From positions 1-64,000 of the forward strand of contig NZ_ATVR01000019.1 of NCBI RefSeq assembly GCF_000420825.1: DNA of 64,000 bases. Direction: 5' to 3'. Position 1 is the first letter of the stretch; each line of letters opens with the position of its first letter. The notes beneath the pieces are model-generated. The model searched no databases. It had not been told where the DNA came from and saw only the letters and a program-made list of their open reading frames with translations. Source of the DNA: Butyrivibrio sp. AE2015. Its GTDB lineage: Bacteria > Bacillota > Clostridia > Lachnospirales > Lachnospiraceae. Positions 26,178 through 35,783 of the stretch are shown piece by piece. A program made the position numbers and the translations under genes.

Positions 26178-27878
26178 TTATTCTTCAGATTCGCCGCCTG
26201 CTTCTGCAGTGTGTTGTGTAATCCTGAAGATTACGAACTCTGCAGGTCTTGAAGGAGCGATACCGATATTACAGATAAGTCTTCCGTTCATAATATCCTC
26301 ACGGCTCATAGTAGAAGGTCCGATCTCTACGAAGTAGCTGTCTGAAATGGACTCTCCTGCCAGCATTCCGTTTCTCCACAAGGTATCGAGGAAATTAGAA
26401 ATTGTAAGACTGACTCTCTGCCACAGTGAAGCATCGTTTGGTTCAAATACAACCCAGTTGGTATTTGCCTTGATACTCTCTTCAACAAATATGAACAGAC
26501 GTCTGACGTTGACATATTTGAAGTTGGTATTGCTGGATGCTGTTCTTGCACCCCAGATCCTGATTCCCTGTCCGGGAAGAGCTCTTATAAGGTTTACGCC
26601 CTCAGGATTTAAGATGTCCTGCTCATCCTTGGTGTAGTTAACCTTAAGTCCTGTACAGAAGACTGTTTCATTAGCAGGAGCCTTATGAACACCTCTGTTG
26701 ATATCAGTTCTTGAGTAAACACCCATCACTGCACCTGATGGTGGGATAAAATCAGGCTTATTTGAGGATCTGTCAAATACCTGGATCCATGGATGATACA
26801 TAGCTGCATAGGAGCTGTCGATCATCTGTCTGTAACCGATAAGATCAGCTGTCTTATACATGTCACCCGGCATATCGATAACTGCAAATCTGCTCTTTAA
26901 GTTCTCGCAGTGACCAACAAGGGCAACAATTACTTCAGGAATTGTTACACCCGGGATTGCCAGCATGCTTATCACGTTGTTTTCCTTAAATGCCTGAAGA
27001 CCTGTCCTCTTTCCGGGGCCATTGTCCTCACCTATGAATGTTGCAGCATTTACACCTGAAATGTTGCCGTCATCACCGCCCTCAAGGAAGAACATTCCGT
27101 CAGTATTGCCATCTCCAAGGATTGCTTCTACAGGGTTACCAATGCCCTTCATGTCCTCAACGGTGATCTTTACGATATTGCTAAGCGAAAGTTTTGACTC
27201 GATGTATCTTGTGGACTTTCTGTTAAAAGAAAGCTCTGAATAATTCTCAACATCATCGCCATATCTGACACTAACATCTACAGTAACCAGATAAACAAGT
27301 GACTTTGGAACGATAGCATCGTCAACAACGCCCTTTGGCATATCTTCTTCAAAAGCTACTACATTGTCATAGATAGTCTTTATCTTGTTGTAGGTTCCAT
27401 TGAATTCAACGATGTCTCCTTCTCTGAATCCATCAACGCTCTTTGCAATATAGCCGGTATCAACCTTTTTGATAAGCTGCATCTTATGTTTTTTGCCGGT
27501 TGAGAAAAAGACCTGGATCTTATCTCCCCACTTACCGGGGTTAGCAGCCTCAACAGATAAAATACCCATTTTCTTCTTTGCTACTTTTGCCTTTGGAGGA
27601 GCAACACGCATTACATAACATCTTGTTCCGCCATTATCAAAAAACTGCTCAACACTGTTTGCAAGATATCTATATTCTCCATAGAGAAATTCAGGAAGAA
27701 ATCCGCCAAACTGCTGTTTAAAAGACTTCATGTTGGTTACAAGGAGTGGTGCCCCCTCTATAGGACCTTTTTCAGCAAGACCGATAAATCCTGCAGTACT
27801 GGTGCCCACACCTTCTATACTCCGTGGAGAATTATCATATTCTTCCACATATACACCTGGTGATAAATATTCTGGCAT
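26178..27878 (-). CDS. Contractile sheath protein
   Basis: A 566-aa tail sheath protein. The N-terminus MPEYLSPGVYVEEYDNSPRS is diagnostic for the sheath family, followed by GVGTSTAGFIGLAEKGP. The C-terminus has VNVRRLFIFVEESIKANTNW, VVFEPNDASLWQRV and a final NGRLICNIGIAPSRPAEFVI-type strand that forms the sheath mesh. One sheath gene is present, rather than the two to four of Afp/PVC. Residues about 100-290 form an inserted surface domain. Strong ribosome binding site GAAGGAG. Confidence 0.96.
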   Translation of the reverse strand: MPEYLSPGVYVEEYDNSPRSIEGVGTSTAGFIGLAEKGPIEGAPLLVTNMKSFKQQFGGFLPEFLYGEYRYLANSVEQFFDNGGTRCYVMRVAPPKAKVAKKKMGILSVEAANPGKWGDKIQVFFSTGKKHKMQLIKKVDTGYIAKSVDGFREGDIVEFNGTYNKIKTIYDNVVAFEEDMPKGVVDDAIVPKSLVYLVTVDVSVRYGDDVENYSELSFNRKSTRYIESKLSLSNIVKITVEDMKGIGNPVEAILGDGNTDGMFFLEGGDDGNISGVNAATFIGEDNGPGKRTGLQAFKENNVISMLAIPGVTIPEVIVALVGHCENLKSRFAVIDMPGDMYKTADLIGYRQMIDSSYAAMYHPWIQVFDRSSNKPDFIPPSGAVMGVYSRTDINRGVHKAPANETVFCTGLKVNYTKDEQDILNPEGVNLIRALPGQGIRIWGARTASSNTNFKYVNVRRLFIFVEESIKANTNWVVFEPNDASLWQRVSLTISNFLDTLWRNGMLAGESISDSYFVEIGPSTMSREDIMNGRLICNIGIAPSRPAEFVIFRITQHTAEAGGESEE

Positions 27879-27898
27879 AGTTTTTCTCCTTCTATTTT

Positions 27899-28288
27899 TT
27901 AGTTAGCTGTAGCTTTGATCTGGCCTGGATTAACAATTGAAACCTGCCCTGCGTATGCACACATCATCTTGCAGTCAGATGTAAGACAAGGCTTACCACT
28001 GTTTAATACCTTGGGATGAGTTGGTATCCATGTTCCTGCCGGAACAGGAATGCAGGGTTGGGGGGTCAGTACACCCAAAGCAGCTGCTGTGGCTGATGCC
28101 ACCATTGGATTGGTAAGAGTTGTACACATTCCAAAGGGTCCTATGTTTGCAAGTCCCTGACAATCCTGTATAGTTGCCACAGGTTTGCCGCTTGCAAGAA
28201 CCTTTAGCTGCGAGGTAACCTTTAGTGGAGCAGGTGCTGTTCCAAAGGAACACATGCATGTAGCTCCAGCCGTTACTAGTTCACTCAC
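27899..28288 (-). CDS. DUF4280 PAAR-like spike tip protein
   Basis: A 129-aa protein of the DUF4280/PAAR-like type found in CIS loci. It starts VTAGATCMCSFGTAPAPLKV and has SGKPVATIQDCQGLANIGPFG, a Pro-rich centre (TPQPCIPVPAGTW) and VLNSGKPCLTSDCKMMCAY. The conserved Cys residues probably hold a metal-stabilised cone that sharpens the gp5-like spike, as PAAR does with VgrG. The start is GTG at 28288, overlapping the preceding stop by 8 bases, with AGGAGG upstream. It is separated from the spike gene by ten kilobases, which is unusual. Confidence 0.85.
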   Translation of the reverse strand: MSELVTAGATCMCSFGTAPAPLKVTSQLKVLASGKPVATIQDCQGLANIGPFGMCTTLTNPMVASATAAALGVLTPQPCIPVPAGTWIPTHPKVLNSGKPCLTSDCKMMCAYAGQVSIVNPGQIKATAN

Positions 28289-29084
28289 TTTCCACCTCCT
28301 TTGGCTCCGGATCAGTTAATCTTTCGGCCTTTTCCATGAGATCGATCTTTCCATTTTCTTCTCTGAAATCGATGAATCTAAAGTACGTCTCATCCCCCGC
28401 CCTAAAGCGGATAAGATATTTGAGTACCGTCGCATCATCTCTGATCCTGAAAATAAAGCTTCCATCTTCCTTCACATTGCCATAGAGCAATCTGAATATT
28501 TTTCGATTGGGCTTAACTTCAGTCTGGATAAGATCTTTCAAAACCACTTTGTTGTCACCGCTCTGATCTGTAACAACAAACTCTTCATAGCTTTTTTCAT
28601 CAGTTGATGCCAGTCCATAGTACACATCATCGAGAGTTATCTTTTTACCTGCAACAAAGCTAAATACTGAAAGTAGCTTTTTCTTGGGTTCAAACTCGTT
28701 TAATGAGCATACAGGACGCATGATGTTTATTGCATCAAGTGACTTTAGAGAAGGGAGGTTTCCGGATATGCCAAGCACCGGCTCACCACTAATGACTTTC
28801 TCTGATGGTATCAGGAAGACATCACAGGTAGGGGCTTTTTCATCAAGCTCTTCATAATTCACGGCAATATCTATATCCTCATATCCATAAGCCCTGATCT
28901 GCATAAGAGTATTCTCTCTGCCTTTATTTATGAATATGAATGTACCATCGCCCTTGTATAAGGGCTTGATCTCGCAGCCCTTTTCAATAAACTTTACGTT
29001 CATTTCTGAGGCTGCCGCCCCTGTGGTCGTGTCGATAAGCCTTAGCACAAGGTCAATCTTTACACGAATAACAGAAGCACTCAC
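28281..29084 (-). CDS. Uncharacterised CIS protein with N-terminal Ig-like domain
   Basis: A 267-aa protein I cannot assign to a family. Residues about 5-95 look like a carboxypeptidase-regulatory/Ig-like sandwich (LVLRLIDTTTGAAASEMNVKF, GDGTFIFINKG). The rest is beta-rich with SIF/RIRDD strands (DGSFIFRIRDDATVLKYLIR). No signal peptide. It lies between the tail terminator and the PAAR-like gene and overlaps the latter. A cap, collar or fibre-base role is possible. The start is GTG at 29084 with GGAGGG upstream. Confidence 0.55.
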   Translation of the reverse strand: MSASVIRVKIDLVLRLIDTTTGAAASEMNVKFIEKGCEIKPLYKGDGTFIFINKGRENTLMQIRAYGYEDIDIAVNYEELDEKAPTCDVFLIPSEKVISGEPVLGISGNLPSLKSLDAINIMRPVCSLNEFEPKKKLLSVFSFVAGKKITLDDVYYGLASTDEKSYEEFVVTDQSGDNKVVLKDLIQTEVKPNRKIFRLLYGNVKEDGSFIFRIRDDATVLKYLIRFRAGDETYFRFIDFREENGKIDLMEKAERLTDPEPKEVESE

Positions 29085-29089
29085 TTACG

Positions 29090-29683
29090 CTATTCCCTCC
29101 TTTCTTCTCCTACTGAATACAATCCAAATTCAGCTTCAGATACACGAGGTGTGGTGATGATCTCACCGCTTGAAAGCATTACGGGTGCCGCCTTATAAAA
29201 CAGGCTTATCTGATAGGGCTTGCTGATAGCCTGCCACACCCTTACTTTCTCCTCCAGACTTATCTTCGCCTGAGACAGCACTATTGGAGGTTCCTGGGTA
29301 TCCAGCCAGGATTGCAACTCATTGGGTCGTACAGAGCTGTTGTCATTTACGATCTGAGCAACACGACCAATGATCTTTTGTATATCCGGTGCCTTTAGTC
29401 CCATCTGGGAGGAACCGTTTATGAAGACCATATAGTAAAGTTCATATGGCCTTGGCGGCTTTGATAACTGGACTCTTCCTCTCTGCACATAGTTGGGAGT
29501 AGACAGCTGAACTGCCTCCCTTATGTCGTAAAGGTAAAGTCCTACAATATAGTCAACGTCCTGAGATGCAGGTGAAGAAATCTCTATATTGTTTGGGGAT
29601 GGTATAGGTTCAGGGCACATCTTTTCCCTGAGAGTCCTTACAATATATGCACTTACATCTGCTATGATCGGATAATCTGCCAT
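29090..29683 (-). CDS. DUF4255 tail terminator (Afp16/Pvc16-like)
   Basis: A 197-aa protein of the DUF4255/Pvc16 N-terminal family. Landmarks are IIADVSAYIVRTLREKM, the strand VDYIVGLYLYDIREA, RGRVQLSKPPRPYELYYMVF, the helix KIIGRVAQIVNDNSSVRP and the terminal segment KPYQISLFYKAAPVMLSSG. Members cap the tube/sheath at the end away from the baseplate and fix particle length. It is the first gene of the structural core in transcription order, after the 907-aa exported protein. Confidence 0.9.
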   Translation of the reverse strand: MADYPIIADVSAYIVRTLREKMCPEPIPSPNNIEISSPASQDVDYIVGLYLYDIREAVQLSTPNYVQRGRVQLSKPPRPYELYYMVFINGSSQMGLKAPDIQKIIGRVAQIVNDNSSVRPNELQSWLDTQEPPIVLSQAKISLEEKVRVWQAISKPYQISLFYKAAPVMLSSGEIITTPRVSEAEFGLYSVGEERRE

Positions 29684-29695
29684 ACACTGCTCCTA

Positions 29696-32419
29696 TCACT
29701 GACTATTTAGAAGTTCCAAAAATTCTTCTGCCCTTGCCTTCATAGGCGTTGTGTAACATACTGCGTAGGATGAGCTTGGAACATACTCGGTCTCTATCTT
29801 GAAATAAACGACTGAATCTGCTTCTGATATGTGAGGAACGCCTGAAAGCTTAACTTGGCTGTTCATCTTCTCCTCATCTTCGCCGTAAGAATTTTTGTAC
29901 ATCACATCACTTCCGTTGGTAAAGATGTATATCTTTGCACCACTTGTCATAGTCGATATCTTCTTTGTATCATCGTAGAAATACCTGAAAGCAGTCACAT
30001 CTCCTATGGATTTAAGACTTACGTATTCACTGCTCTGGGTTCCCTTGCACTGACTATAAAAATAAATGTTATTGTTTGTTACTCCCTTGGTCGCAAGCCT
30101 TGAAGCAATCGCCGCAGCCGGTGCATTTCCCATCCTGTAGAACCTTGAAAGAGCTACCGTAACAATTGCAAGCTCCTTCATATCAAGATCATCAAGAGAT
30201 TTGCCAAAAAAGCTCTCCAAAAGAGATAAAAGATCATCTTCAGATAAAGAACCTCCGGCCATATCCTTATCTTTGGCTTTCCTGATACCATCTAAAGTGT
30301 CATCTCCTGCTCCTGACTTTTCAGCAAGGTCTAAGAGATCGTCCAAAGCCTCATCTTCTCCAAGGTCTGATAAAGCCTCTGCTATATCTGACAGATCTGC
30401 ATTGGCATCATTTTGAAGAGAATCAACGGCTTTTGCCAAAAGGTCATCTGAAATTGATGAGCCGCTTCCACCGCTTCCATTACCACTGCCATCGCCACTA
30501 CCATCGCCGCTTCCACTGCCATTTTGTGAATCAATATCCTTATCAACTGCCGCTATCATGGCATCATATTTCTTTGCTCCCGCAAGATCATTATTATCAA
30601 GGCACTTATCCCGCTCCTTTTGAAGCTCGCTCTTTTTATCCCGCAGCTTATCAAGTTCCGAGCGAAGGCTCTCATCTGAAGCTATTATTTCCTCTGCAAG
30701 TTTCTTTAGATAATTTAAAAATGTTTCGATGGAAAGATACGCTGCAGAGCTGTAATCATCCTGCACAACTCCTGCTTTTAGTCCCTCTGCCCAGTCCGTG
30801 ACCTCATATACAAGCGTCAGAGAGTCGGCAGCTGCCTTTCTGTTCTTTATGGCATCAAGGATAAATTTTAGTTCAGCACATAATCCGTCAGTCTTTGCTG
30901 TCTGGTTTTCAAGTACTGACTGCTTTGCGCTCTCCCCCTGAACTGAATTGTATTCAGGATCGATTCCGCCATTTACCATTGAAGAATACTTATTCCTTGC
31001 AAGTCCCAAAAGAGAATTTTCCAAAAGAGAACACTCTCCATCAGCGTCAGCTATAATTCCGTCATTTATGTTATATATGTGCTTAAGATACTCTACAGGT
31101 CCTCCAAGCTCCGCTCCGCTTGTATTTTCTAAAACCTGAGTGCTGTATTCATATTCTGCATGTCCAAGAACTGTATCTATGTCATTTAATCCGTCTGAAG
31201 AATACTTGATATAGCTTGTTGAACAGTTGGAAATACAAGTAACTATTGCCTCGGTAATGCCGCTGTCAACCTTAAATGCATCTCCTTTGTCCTTACTCTT
31301 TTCTTCATCCTCATCGTCGTCTTCATCGCTGTCACTTGAATTTGCTTCTTCAAGTACTCTCCACCATCCCTCACTGTCCTGGGATAGTCCAAGGCTCCTC
31401 ATCCATCCCTGGAACCAGCTTGCACCCGATGATGCCTCAAAATCGTACTGGAGAGAATCCTGCATTTCTCTCACATAAGATGGCTCACTTCCTGCATTGT
31501 TTTCTGATGACGAATCCTTAAAGTTTCCTGATGCTGTATAATAAGCTCCGTTTGCCAGCGAAAACAAAGTATCAAGAGCATTTACATCAAGCTGAGAGAG
31601 CTTTTCAAAAACAATTGCTCTTCTTGCAGAATCGACCTTTTTCATGAGCTTATATACAACTTCTGCTTCATCCTGATTGTCATTTGCTTTGTAGCCCGCA
31701 TATATACTGTTTAGAGCTGCCAGCTGCTTATCATACTTATTGGTAGTTTCATCCCTTAGATTCAGGTTAAAGAATGTACTAAGGATCTGATAGTAATAAA
31801 CGTCACTTCTTAAATTCCCGCTATCCTTGGAGTTTCTGGTTGTCAGGAAATCCTCCTGGGAAATATCCTGGCTCTCAGTAGAGTAGGTATACTGAAGCCA
31901 CAAAGGATTGAGCTCCTCAAGCTGTTTTAGATCATAAGGATCGGGAATATCAAAGGGATTAACTCCCTTGTCATTTAACAGGTCAATGAGGATGCCATCT
32001 GCTCCTGCATAGTAGCGAACATAGAGTTCATCAAGTTCTTCTTCAGGCACGATAACTCCGCTGTTTGATATTCCTTCAACACCGTTTTGTATATCTCCAA
32101 TGTCAAACCAGCTTCCGTCTGCAAGTTCTGACTTGTAGTAAACTTCTGACTGTCCCGACTGGCTTGCTGATTCAGAGGCCTTTTCATACAGATCATCTGT
32201 CATGGCATTTATATGAAGGACATAGGTTCCGATGAAAAGAACTGAATTATCGATGGTATATCTGCTCTTAAACACACGAAACTTAATGGCATCCTTCTCA
32301 TCAAAGATTGCCTTTGAATTTACAGATGGAATACTGGTGATCAAAAGGATCACAGCAAGGACCACCGGAAGTCTTTTTATCAGGTATGAAATTTTCCTCT
32401 TAAACTCATGCATTTTCAT
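29696..32419 (-). CDS. Large exported protein of unknown function
   Basis: A 907-aa protein. Positive residues followed by PVVLAVILLITSIPS (about 20-34) form a signal peptide or N-terminal anchor. The body is acidic and helical, with an Asp/Glu/Lys linker (SDSDEDDDEDEEKSKDKGD, near 365-385), a coiled coil (about 590-645) and a Gly/Ser/Asp linker (SGSGDGSGDGSGNGSGG, near 646-665). The C-terminal 150 residues are a compact beta-rich domain. No family recognised. It lies between the TolC-like gene and the tail terminator, suggesting a periplasm-like or wall-spanning CIS partner. Confidence 0.6.
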   Translation of the reverse strand: MKMHEFKRKISYLIKRLPVVLAVILLITSIPSVNSKAIFDEKDAIKFRVFKSRYTIDNSVLFIGTYVLHINAMTDDLYEKASESASQSGQSEVYYKSELADGSWFDIGDIQNGVEGISNSGVIVPEEELDELYVRYYAGADGILIDLLNDKGVNPFDIPDPYDLKQLEELNPLWLQYTYSTESQDISQEDFLTTRNSKDSGNLRSDVYYYQILSTFFNLNLRDETTNKYDKQLAALNSIYAGYKANDNQDEAEVVYKLMKKVDSARRAIVFEKLSQLDVNALDTLFSLANGAYYTASGNFKDSSSENNAGSEPSYVREMQDSLQYDFEASSGASWFQGWMRSLGLSQDSEGWWRVLEEANSSDSDEDDDEDEEKSKDKGDAFKVDSGITEAIVTCISNCSTSYIKYSSDGLNDIDTVLGHAEYEYSTQVLENTSGAELGGPVEYLKHIYNINDGIIADADGECSLLENSLLGLARNKYSSMVNGGIDPEYNSVQGESAKQSVLENQTAKTDGLCAELKFILDAIKNRKAAADSLTLVYEVTDWAEGLKAGVVQDDYSSAAYLSIETFLNYLKKLAEEIIASDESLRSELDKLRDKKSELQKERDKCLDNNDLAGAKKYDAMIAAVDKDIDSQNGSGSGDGSGDGSGNGSGGSGSSISDDLLAKAVDSLQNDANADLSDIAEALSDLGEDEALDDLLDLAEKSGAGDDTLDGIRKAKDKDMAGGSLSEDDLLSLLESFFGKSLDDLDMKELAIVTVALSRFYRMGNAPAAAIASRLATKGVTNNNIYFYSQCKGTQSSEYVSLKSIGDVTAFRYFYDDTKKISTMTSGAKIYIFTNGSDVMYKNSYGEDEEKMNSQVKLSGVPHISEADSVVYFKIETEYVPSSSYAVCYTTPMKARAEEFLELLNSQ

Positions 32420-32432
32420 ACTTTACAGCCCT

Positions 32433-34487
32433 TTACTGGGTGATGGCTTTTACCACCTTCTGGTTTGCAGTATCAAATCTTGCATTATAAATTACTTCTT
32501 TATCTTCATTCATAAGTTCAATTGTGAGTTTATCAAGGTCAAATGCCACAAGCTGTAAATGCTTTAAGCCGTTCTGGATGCTTGCAGGCTCACCGCTTCC
32601 AAGGGCTATGCCCTCTTCATTCTTAACGACAAAGAACTGTATATCATCTAAAGTTGGTGATATGGTTATATCCACAAGGCCCGTGCCCTCGTTTATCGTA
32701 GCTTCATAGGTTCCGTATTCTTCCAGCTCAACAGTCTTAATGTCATAGCCTGTTACAACATTTAAAGGCCCCGAAACCGATTGGGGATCTATTTCACAGT
32801 CATCTATGAATTCGTCACCGTTATAAAGCCTTATCTTTACCTGCTCTATATCATCAAGCGTAAGTGCCAGATGTCTTATTTTTCCATCCTTTGGAGTTTT
32901 GCTTCCAATCTGTATGTTGTCTACCCAAAGCTCGTAATCAGTCACTTCCACATCAAAGTCCTCAGGAATATATATATTTACTTCAAATTCCGTCTTCTGA
33001 ATGATCTGTTTGATGTAGTAGTAAGCGCCCTCTGCTGTCTGTTCTTCTATATAGCTCTCACCGGGCTTTGCTGTCTGAAGATCTGCGTCATTTCCATCAA
33101 GGATTGCAGACACTCCGCCGCAGGTTGTTCTGTCAAGAGCATGAAGTGTATTTGTATATAACTTCATGGTGTCTATAAGGCTCTTTTGAAGTTCCTCATA
33201 GGTATTCATTTCCGCATCGTACTCTGAAAATGAGAGCTTTCCTGTCTTATTAAGAAGAGAACTTTTATCAAGGTTTTCTTTTGCATCTTTAACATCTGTC
33301 TGATACTGGGCGTAGGAGTTTTTAACTGATACATAATTGTTAAAAGAATCAGTTACAGCCTGCCTTACATCATCTTCGGCCGCTTCCTTGTCCTTGTAGG
33401 CGCTCACATAATCTAAAACATCCTGATAAAGAACATTTGGATCATCTTCAACATATCTTGTTCCGTCTATTGATCCCTTGAGCCATAACCTTGGGATCTT
33501 GATGAACCAGCAGATCTTTTTCTTGCCCGTCCAGTAGCTGTCTACCTTCTCAAGAAATTTCTTATAATCAGCCTTAAAGCCCTTTTTATTGACCTCCTGG
33601 CCACTTATTGCCATATTCACATAGGATGCGATCATATTTGTATCGCCGCCGTAGTGCTTTTTCATCAGATCAAAATTGGTCTGAAGCTGCACTCTTGCTC
33701 TTGTTTCCTCAATGCAGGCCTCATAATAGGTCTCGTCTCTGTCAAGGGTGTACTCGATCAGAGGTTCAAGCATGTCTCTGTTAAGCCTTGTATCTATATA
33801 TGGGTCTTCAAAGATGTAACCAGTTGTCACATCCATTCCGACCTTTTTTGTCATTTTCTTTAAATCCGCTTCAAGTGTTCGTCTGTCAGAAGCTATCGTA
33901 TTGTTTACAGACTTAAGCTTTGCTGTCATGGTGTCTACATCTGCCTGATTGGCCTGTCCCAGCTTAAGTTTTGCTGTGTTTCTTTTTACTCCGTCCTCTA
34001 AGGTCTCTACTCTAAGTTCGTTAAAAGAGATCATTTTCTGGAGTGTTACTATTTCCACATAAAGATTATTTACTTCCTGATACTCAGTGAGCTTTACATC
34101 GTTTATGTTGTGCTTGGCAACGTCAATATCATACTGAAGAGAGATGGGCTTAAACTCAAACTCTGAGTCCTGATCAAGTGTCAGCTTTTCAGGAAATTTA
34201 AGGTTTAATAAAGGTGACCATCTAAAGGTTGTAAGGTTCTTCTTTTTTAGTTTCAGTGACTTTACAGAGCTTTCATACTTAGCCTTTTTTGCCTCCACCT
34301 GGTCCTCTGCAGACTCATATTTACTGCTGTTTCTGATAGCCAGATTTTTGCAGGTTTTAAGGGTCAGAGTTTTATCTTTGGCAAAAGAAGTTTCGCTTCC
34401 TGAGGGCAGGTAAAATGAAACAGCCACGAAAAATATTGTAGCTACCAGATATAATATTAAGCTCCTCTTTCCCCTGCTTCTTATCAT
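32433..34487 (-). CDS. Exported TolC-like helical protein with two beta domains
   Basis: A 684-aa protein with an N-terminal hydrophobic segment (LILYLVATIFFVAVSFYLPSG). Residues about 40-440 have the outer-membrane-efflux (TolC) helical pattern, seen twice: KLGQANQADVDTMTAKLKSV and, later, KTGKLSFSEYDAEMNTYEEL. The C-terminal part contains two tandem homologous beta domains, each with the segment IRHLALTLDDIEQVKIRL or LKHLQLVAFDLDKLTIEL. TolC family members form trimeric tubes across an outer membrane, so the protein is surprising in a monoderm lineage. It may form a wall-spanning channel or clamp for the injection system. Confidence 0.7.
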   Translation of the reverse strand: MIRSRGKRSLILYLVATIFFVAVSFYLPSGSETSFAKDKTLTLKTCKNLAIRNSSKYESAEDQVEAKKAKYESSVKSLKLKKKNLTTFRWSPLLNLKFPEKLTLDQDSEFEFKPISLQYDIDVAKHNINDVKLTEYQEVNNLYVEIVTLQKMISFNELRVETLEDGVKRNTAKLKLGQANQADVDTMTAKLKSVNNTIASDRRTLEADLKKMTKKVGMDVTTGYIFEDPYIDTRLNRDMLEPLIEYTLDRDETYYEACIEETRARVQLQTNFDLMKKHYGGDTNMIASYVNMAISGQEVNKKGFKADYKKFLEKVDSYWTGKKKICWFIKIPRLWLKGSIDGTRYVEDDPNVLYQDVLDYVSAYKDKEAAEDDVRQAVTDSFNNYVSVKNSYAQYQTDVKDAKENLDKSSLLNKTGKLSFSEYDAEMNTYEELQKSLIDTMKLYTNTLHALDRTTCGGVSAILDGNDADLQTAKPGESYIEEQTAEGAYYYIKQIIQKTEFEVNIYIPEDFDVEVTDYELWVDNIQIGSKTPKDGKIRHLALTLDDIEQVKIRLYNGDEFIDDCEIDPQSVSGPLNVVTGYDIKTVELEEYGTYEATINEGTGLVDITISPTLDDIQFFVVKNEEGIALGSGEPASIQNGLKHLQLVAFDLDKLTIELMNEDKEVIYNARFDTANQKVVKAITQ

Positions 34488-34541
34488 GTATACCTCAAAA
34501 TCAAAAAACTTTTATATTGATACGAACGAAAACAAAAAATG

Positions 34542-35765
34542 TTAAGCATCTGCTGCAGAAACGTAGTAAAAATCAAAGTATTCGCCCTGTCCCTTGCAGA
34601 CAAAGGAATAAATAAGGTCTCCTCTTCTGAAGGAATAGATATACACAACGTACTTGTTATCAAATTCATTTACTTCGATAACATCTGAATAGATTTCAGT
34701 TGTGGATACGGTTACCCTTCCGCTTAGGGAATTTTCTGATTCGTTGAGCTTGTTTATACATACAACCTCAGGAAAAACAACTGTGGAGTTGCCCTCATAT
34801 ATTGGGTCTCCAAAAATACTTTTTAGCTTTGTGATGGTATCGATATTGTTATTGCCATAACCAAAATAATCTTTTAAAACATAGACAGATTCTATTTTGA
34901 TGCTGTCATCAAGGGAATCATCCTCTCCCTTTCCGTAATAGACACCGCCGATCTGCTTCATATATACGGCAATGTCATCGTTCATCTGATATAGAACCTG
35001 ACTGCCCTTGTAATAGTCCGCAGCCTCCTGAACCGTTTTGCCCAAAAGTTCACTGTAAACTATGCTGTCGCTTGAAAATGCTCCTGAGTAGATCTCATTC
35101 TCGCCGTTGTCATAAAGGACACCTTTTCCGTTCTTTTCACCAAGATCAAACTCTCCAATGTATTCAAAGGTACCATCTTCTCTGTATAAGGTTCCCTCTC
35201 CGTCAAAGAGATTATCGTGGAACTGCCCTGTGTACATGGTATTGCCGCTTGAATAATTTAAAAGTCCCTGTCCCTCGTACTTGTTGTTTACAAAATCACC
35301 TTCATAGACAACATTTCCTTCTTTGCTATAAAGGGTACCTTTTCCTGTAACATATCCCTTTTCGACCTGCCCCTCATAGGCAAGATACCCTGACTTTCCG
35401 GTAATCCTGACGTTATCACTGACAAGCCTTAGTCTCACAGAATCATATTTGTAGGTCTTGATACCTCCGTTTTGTCCGAACTGCCTGAAAATGGAGGTCT
35501 CCGATGCAATGTAATAAATACTTAAAACACCTATCACAATGATCATTGCATGGACAAGGCGCCTTGATATCATCCAGCCAAAGATCGTTATATAATCATT
35601 TTTGTTTCGTGGCTTTAAGTTAAGGAAACTGTAAAAGAAGTCACGGATCTTGGCTATTATCTTGGTCCTGATAAAGTTCCAGTTAGTAAGAAGTTTTAAC
35701 TTGGATACCAGGCCGGCCCATCTTGATTTAATTGTCTGGACTAAAACAGTAAAAAGGTTTTGCAC
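34542..35765 (-). CDS. Membrane-anchored MORN-repeat protein
   Basis: A 407-aa protein. The first ~70 residues are basic and likely cytosolic; a single membrane segment follows (HAMIIVIGVLSIYYIAS, about 75-91). Four full and one partial MORN repeats lie near residues 125-240 (YEGQVEKGYVTGKGTLY, YEGDFVNNKYEGQGLLNY, YTGQFHDNLFDGEGTLY, YIGEFDLGEKNGKGVLY, YSGAF). The C-terminal 170 residues are an uncharacterised, beta-rich extracytoplasmic domain. MORN hairpins usually bind lipids or proteins. The context suggests a membrane scaffold for the CIS. Confidence 0.8.
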   Translation of the reverse strand: MQNLFTVLVQTIKSRWAGLVSKLKLLTNWNFIRTKIIAKIRDFFYSFLNLKPRNKNDYITIFGWMISRRLVHAMIIVIGVLSIYYIASETSIFRQFGQNGGIKTYKYDSVRLRLVSDNVRITGKSGYLAYEGQVEKGYVTGKGTLYSKEGNVVYEGDFVNNKYEGQGLLNYSSGNTMYTGQFHDNLFDGEGTLYREDGTFEYIGEFDLGEKNGKGVLYDNGENEIYSGAFSSDSIVYSELLGKTVQEAADYYKGSQVLYQMNDDIAVYMKQIGGVYYGKGEDDSLDDSIKIESVYVLKDYFGYGNNNIDTITKLKSIFGDPIYEGNSTVVFPEVVCINKLNESENSLSGRVTVSTTEIYSDVIEVNEFDNKYVVYIYSFRRGDLIYSFVCKGQGEYFDFYYVSAADA

Positions 35766-35783
35766 TAAGAACCCTCTCCTCTA

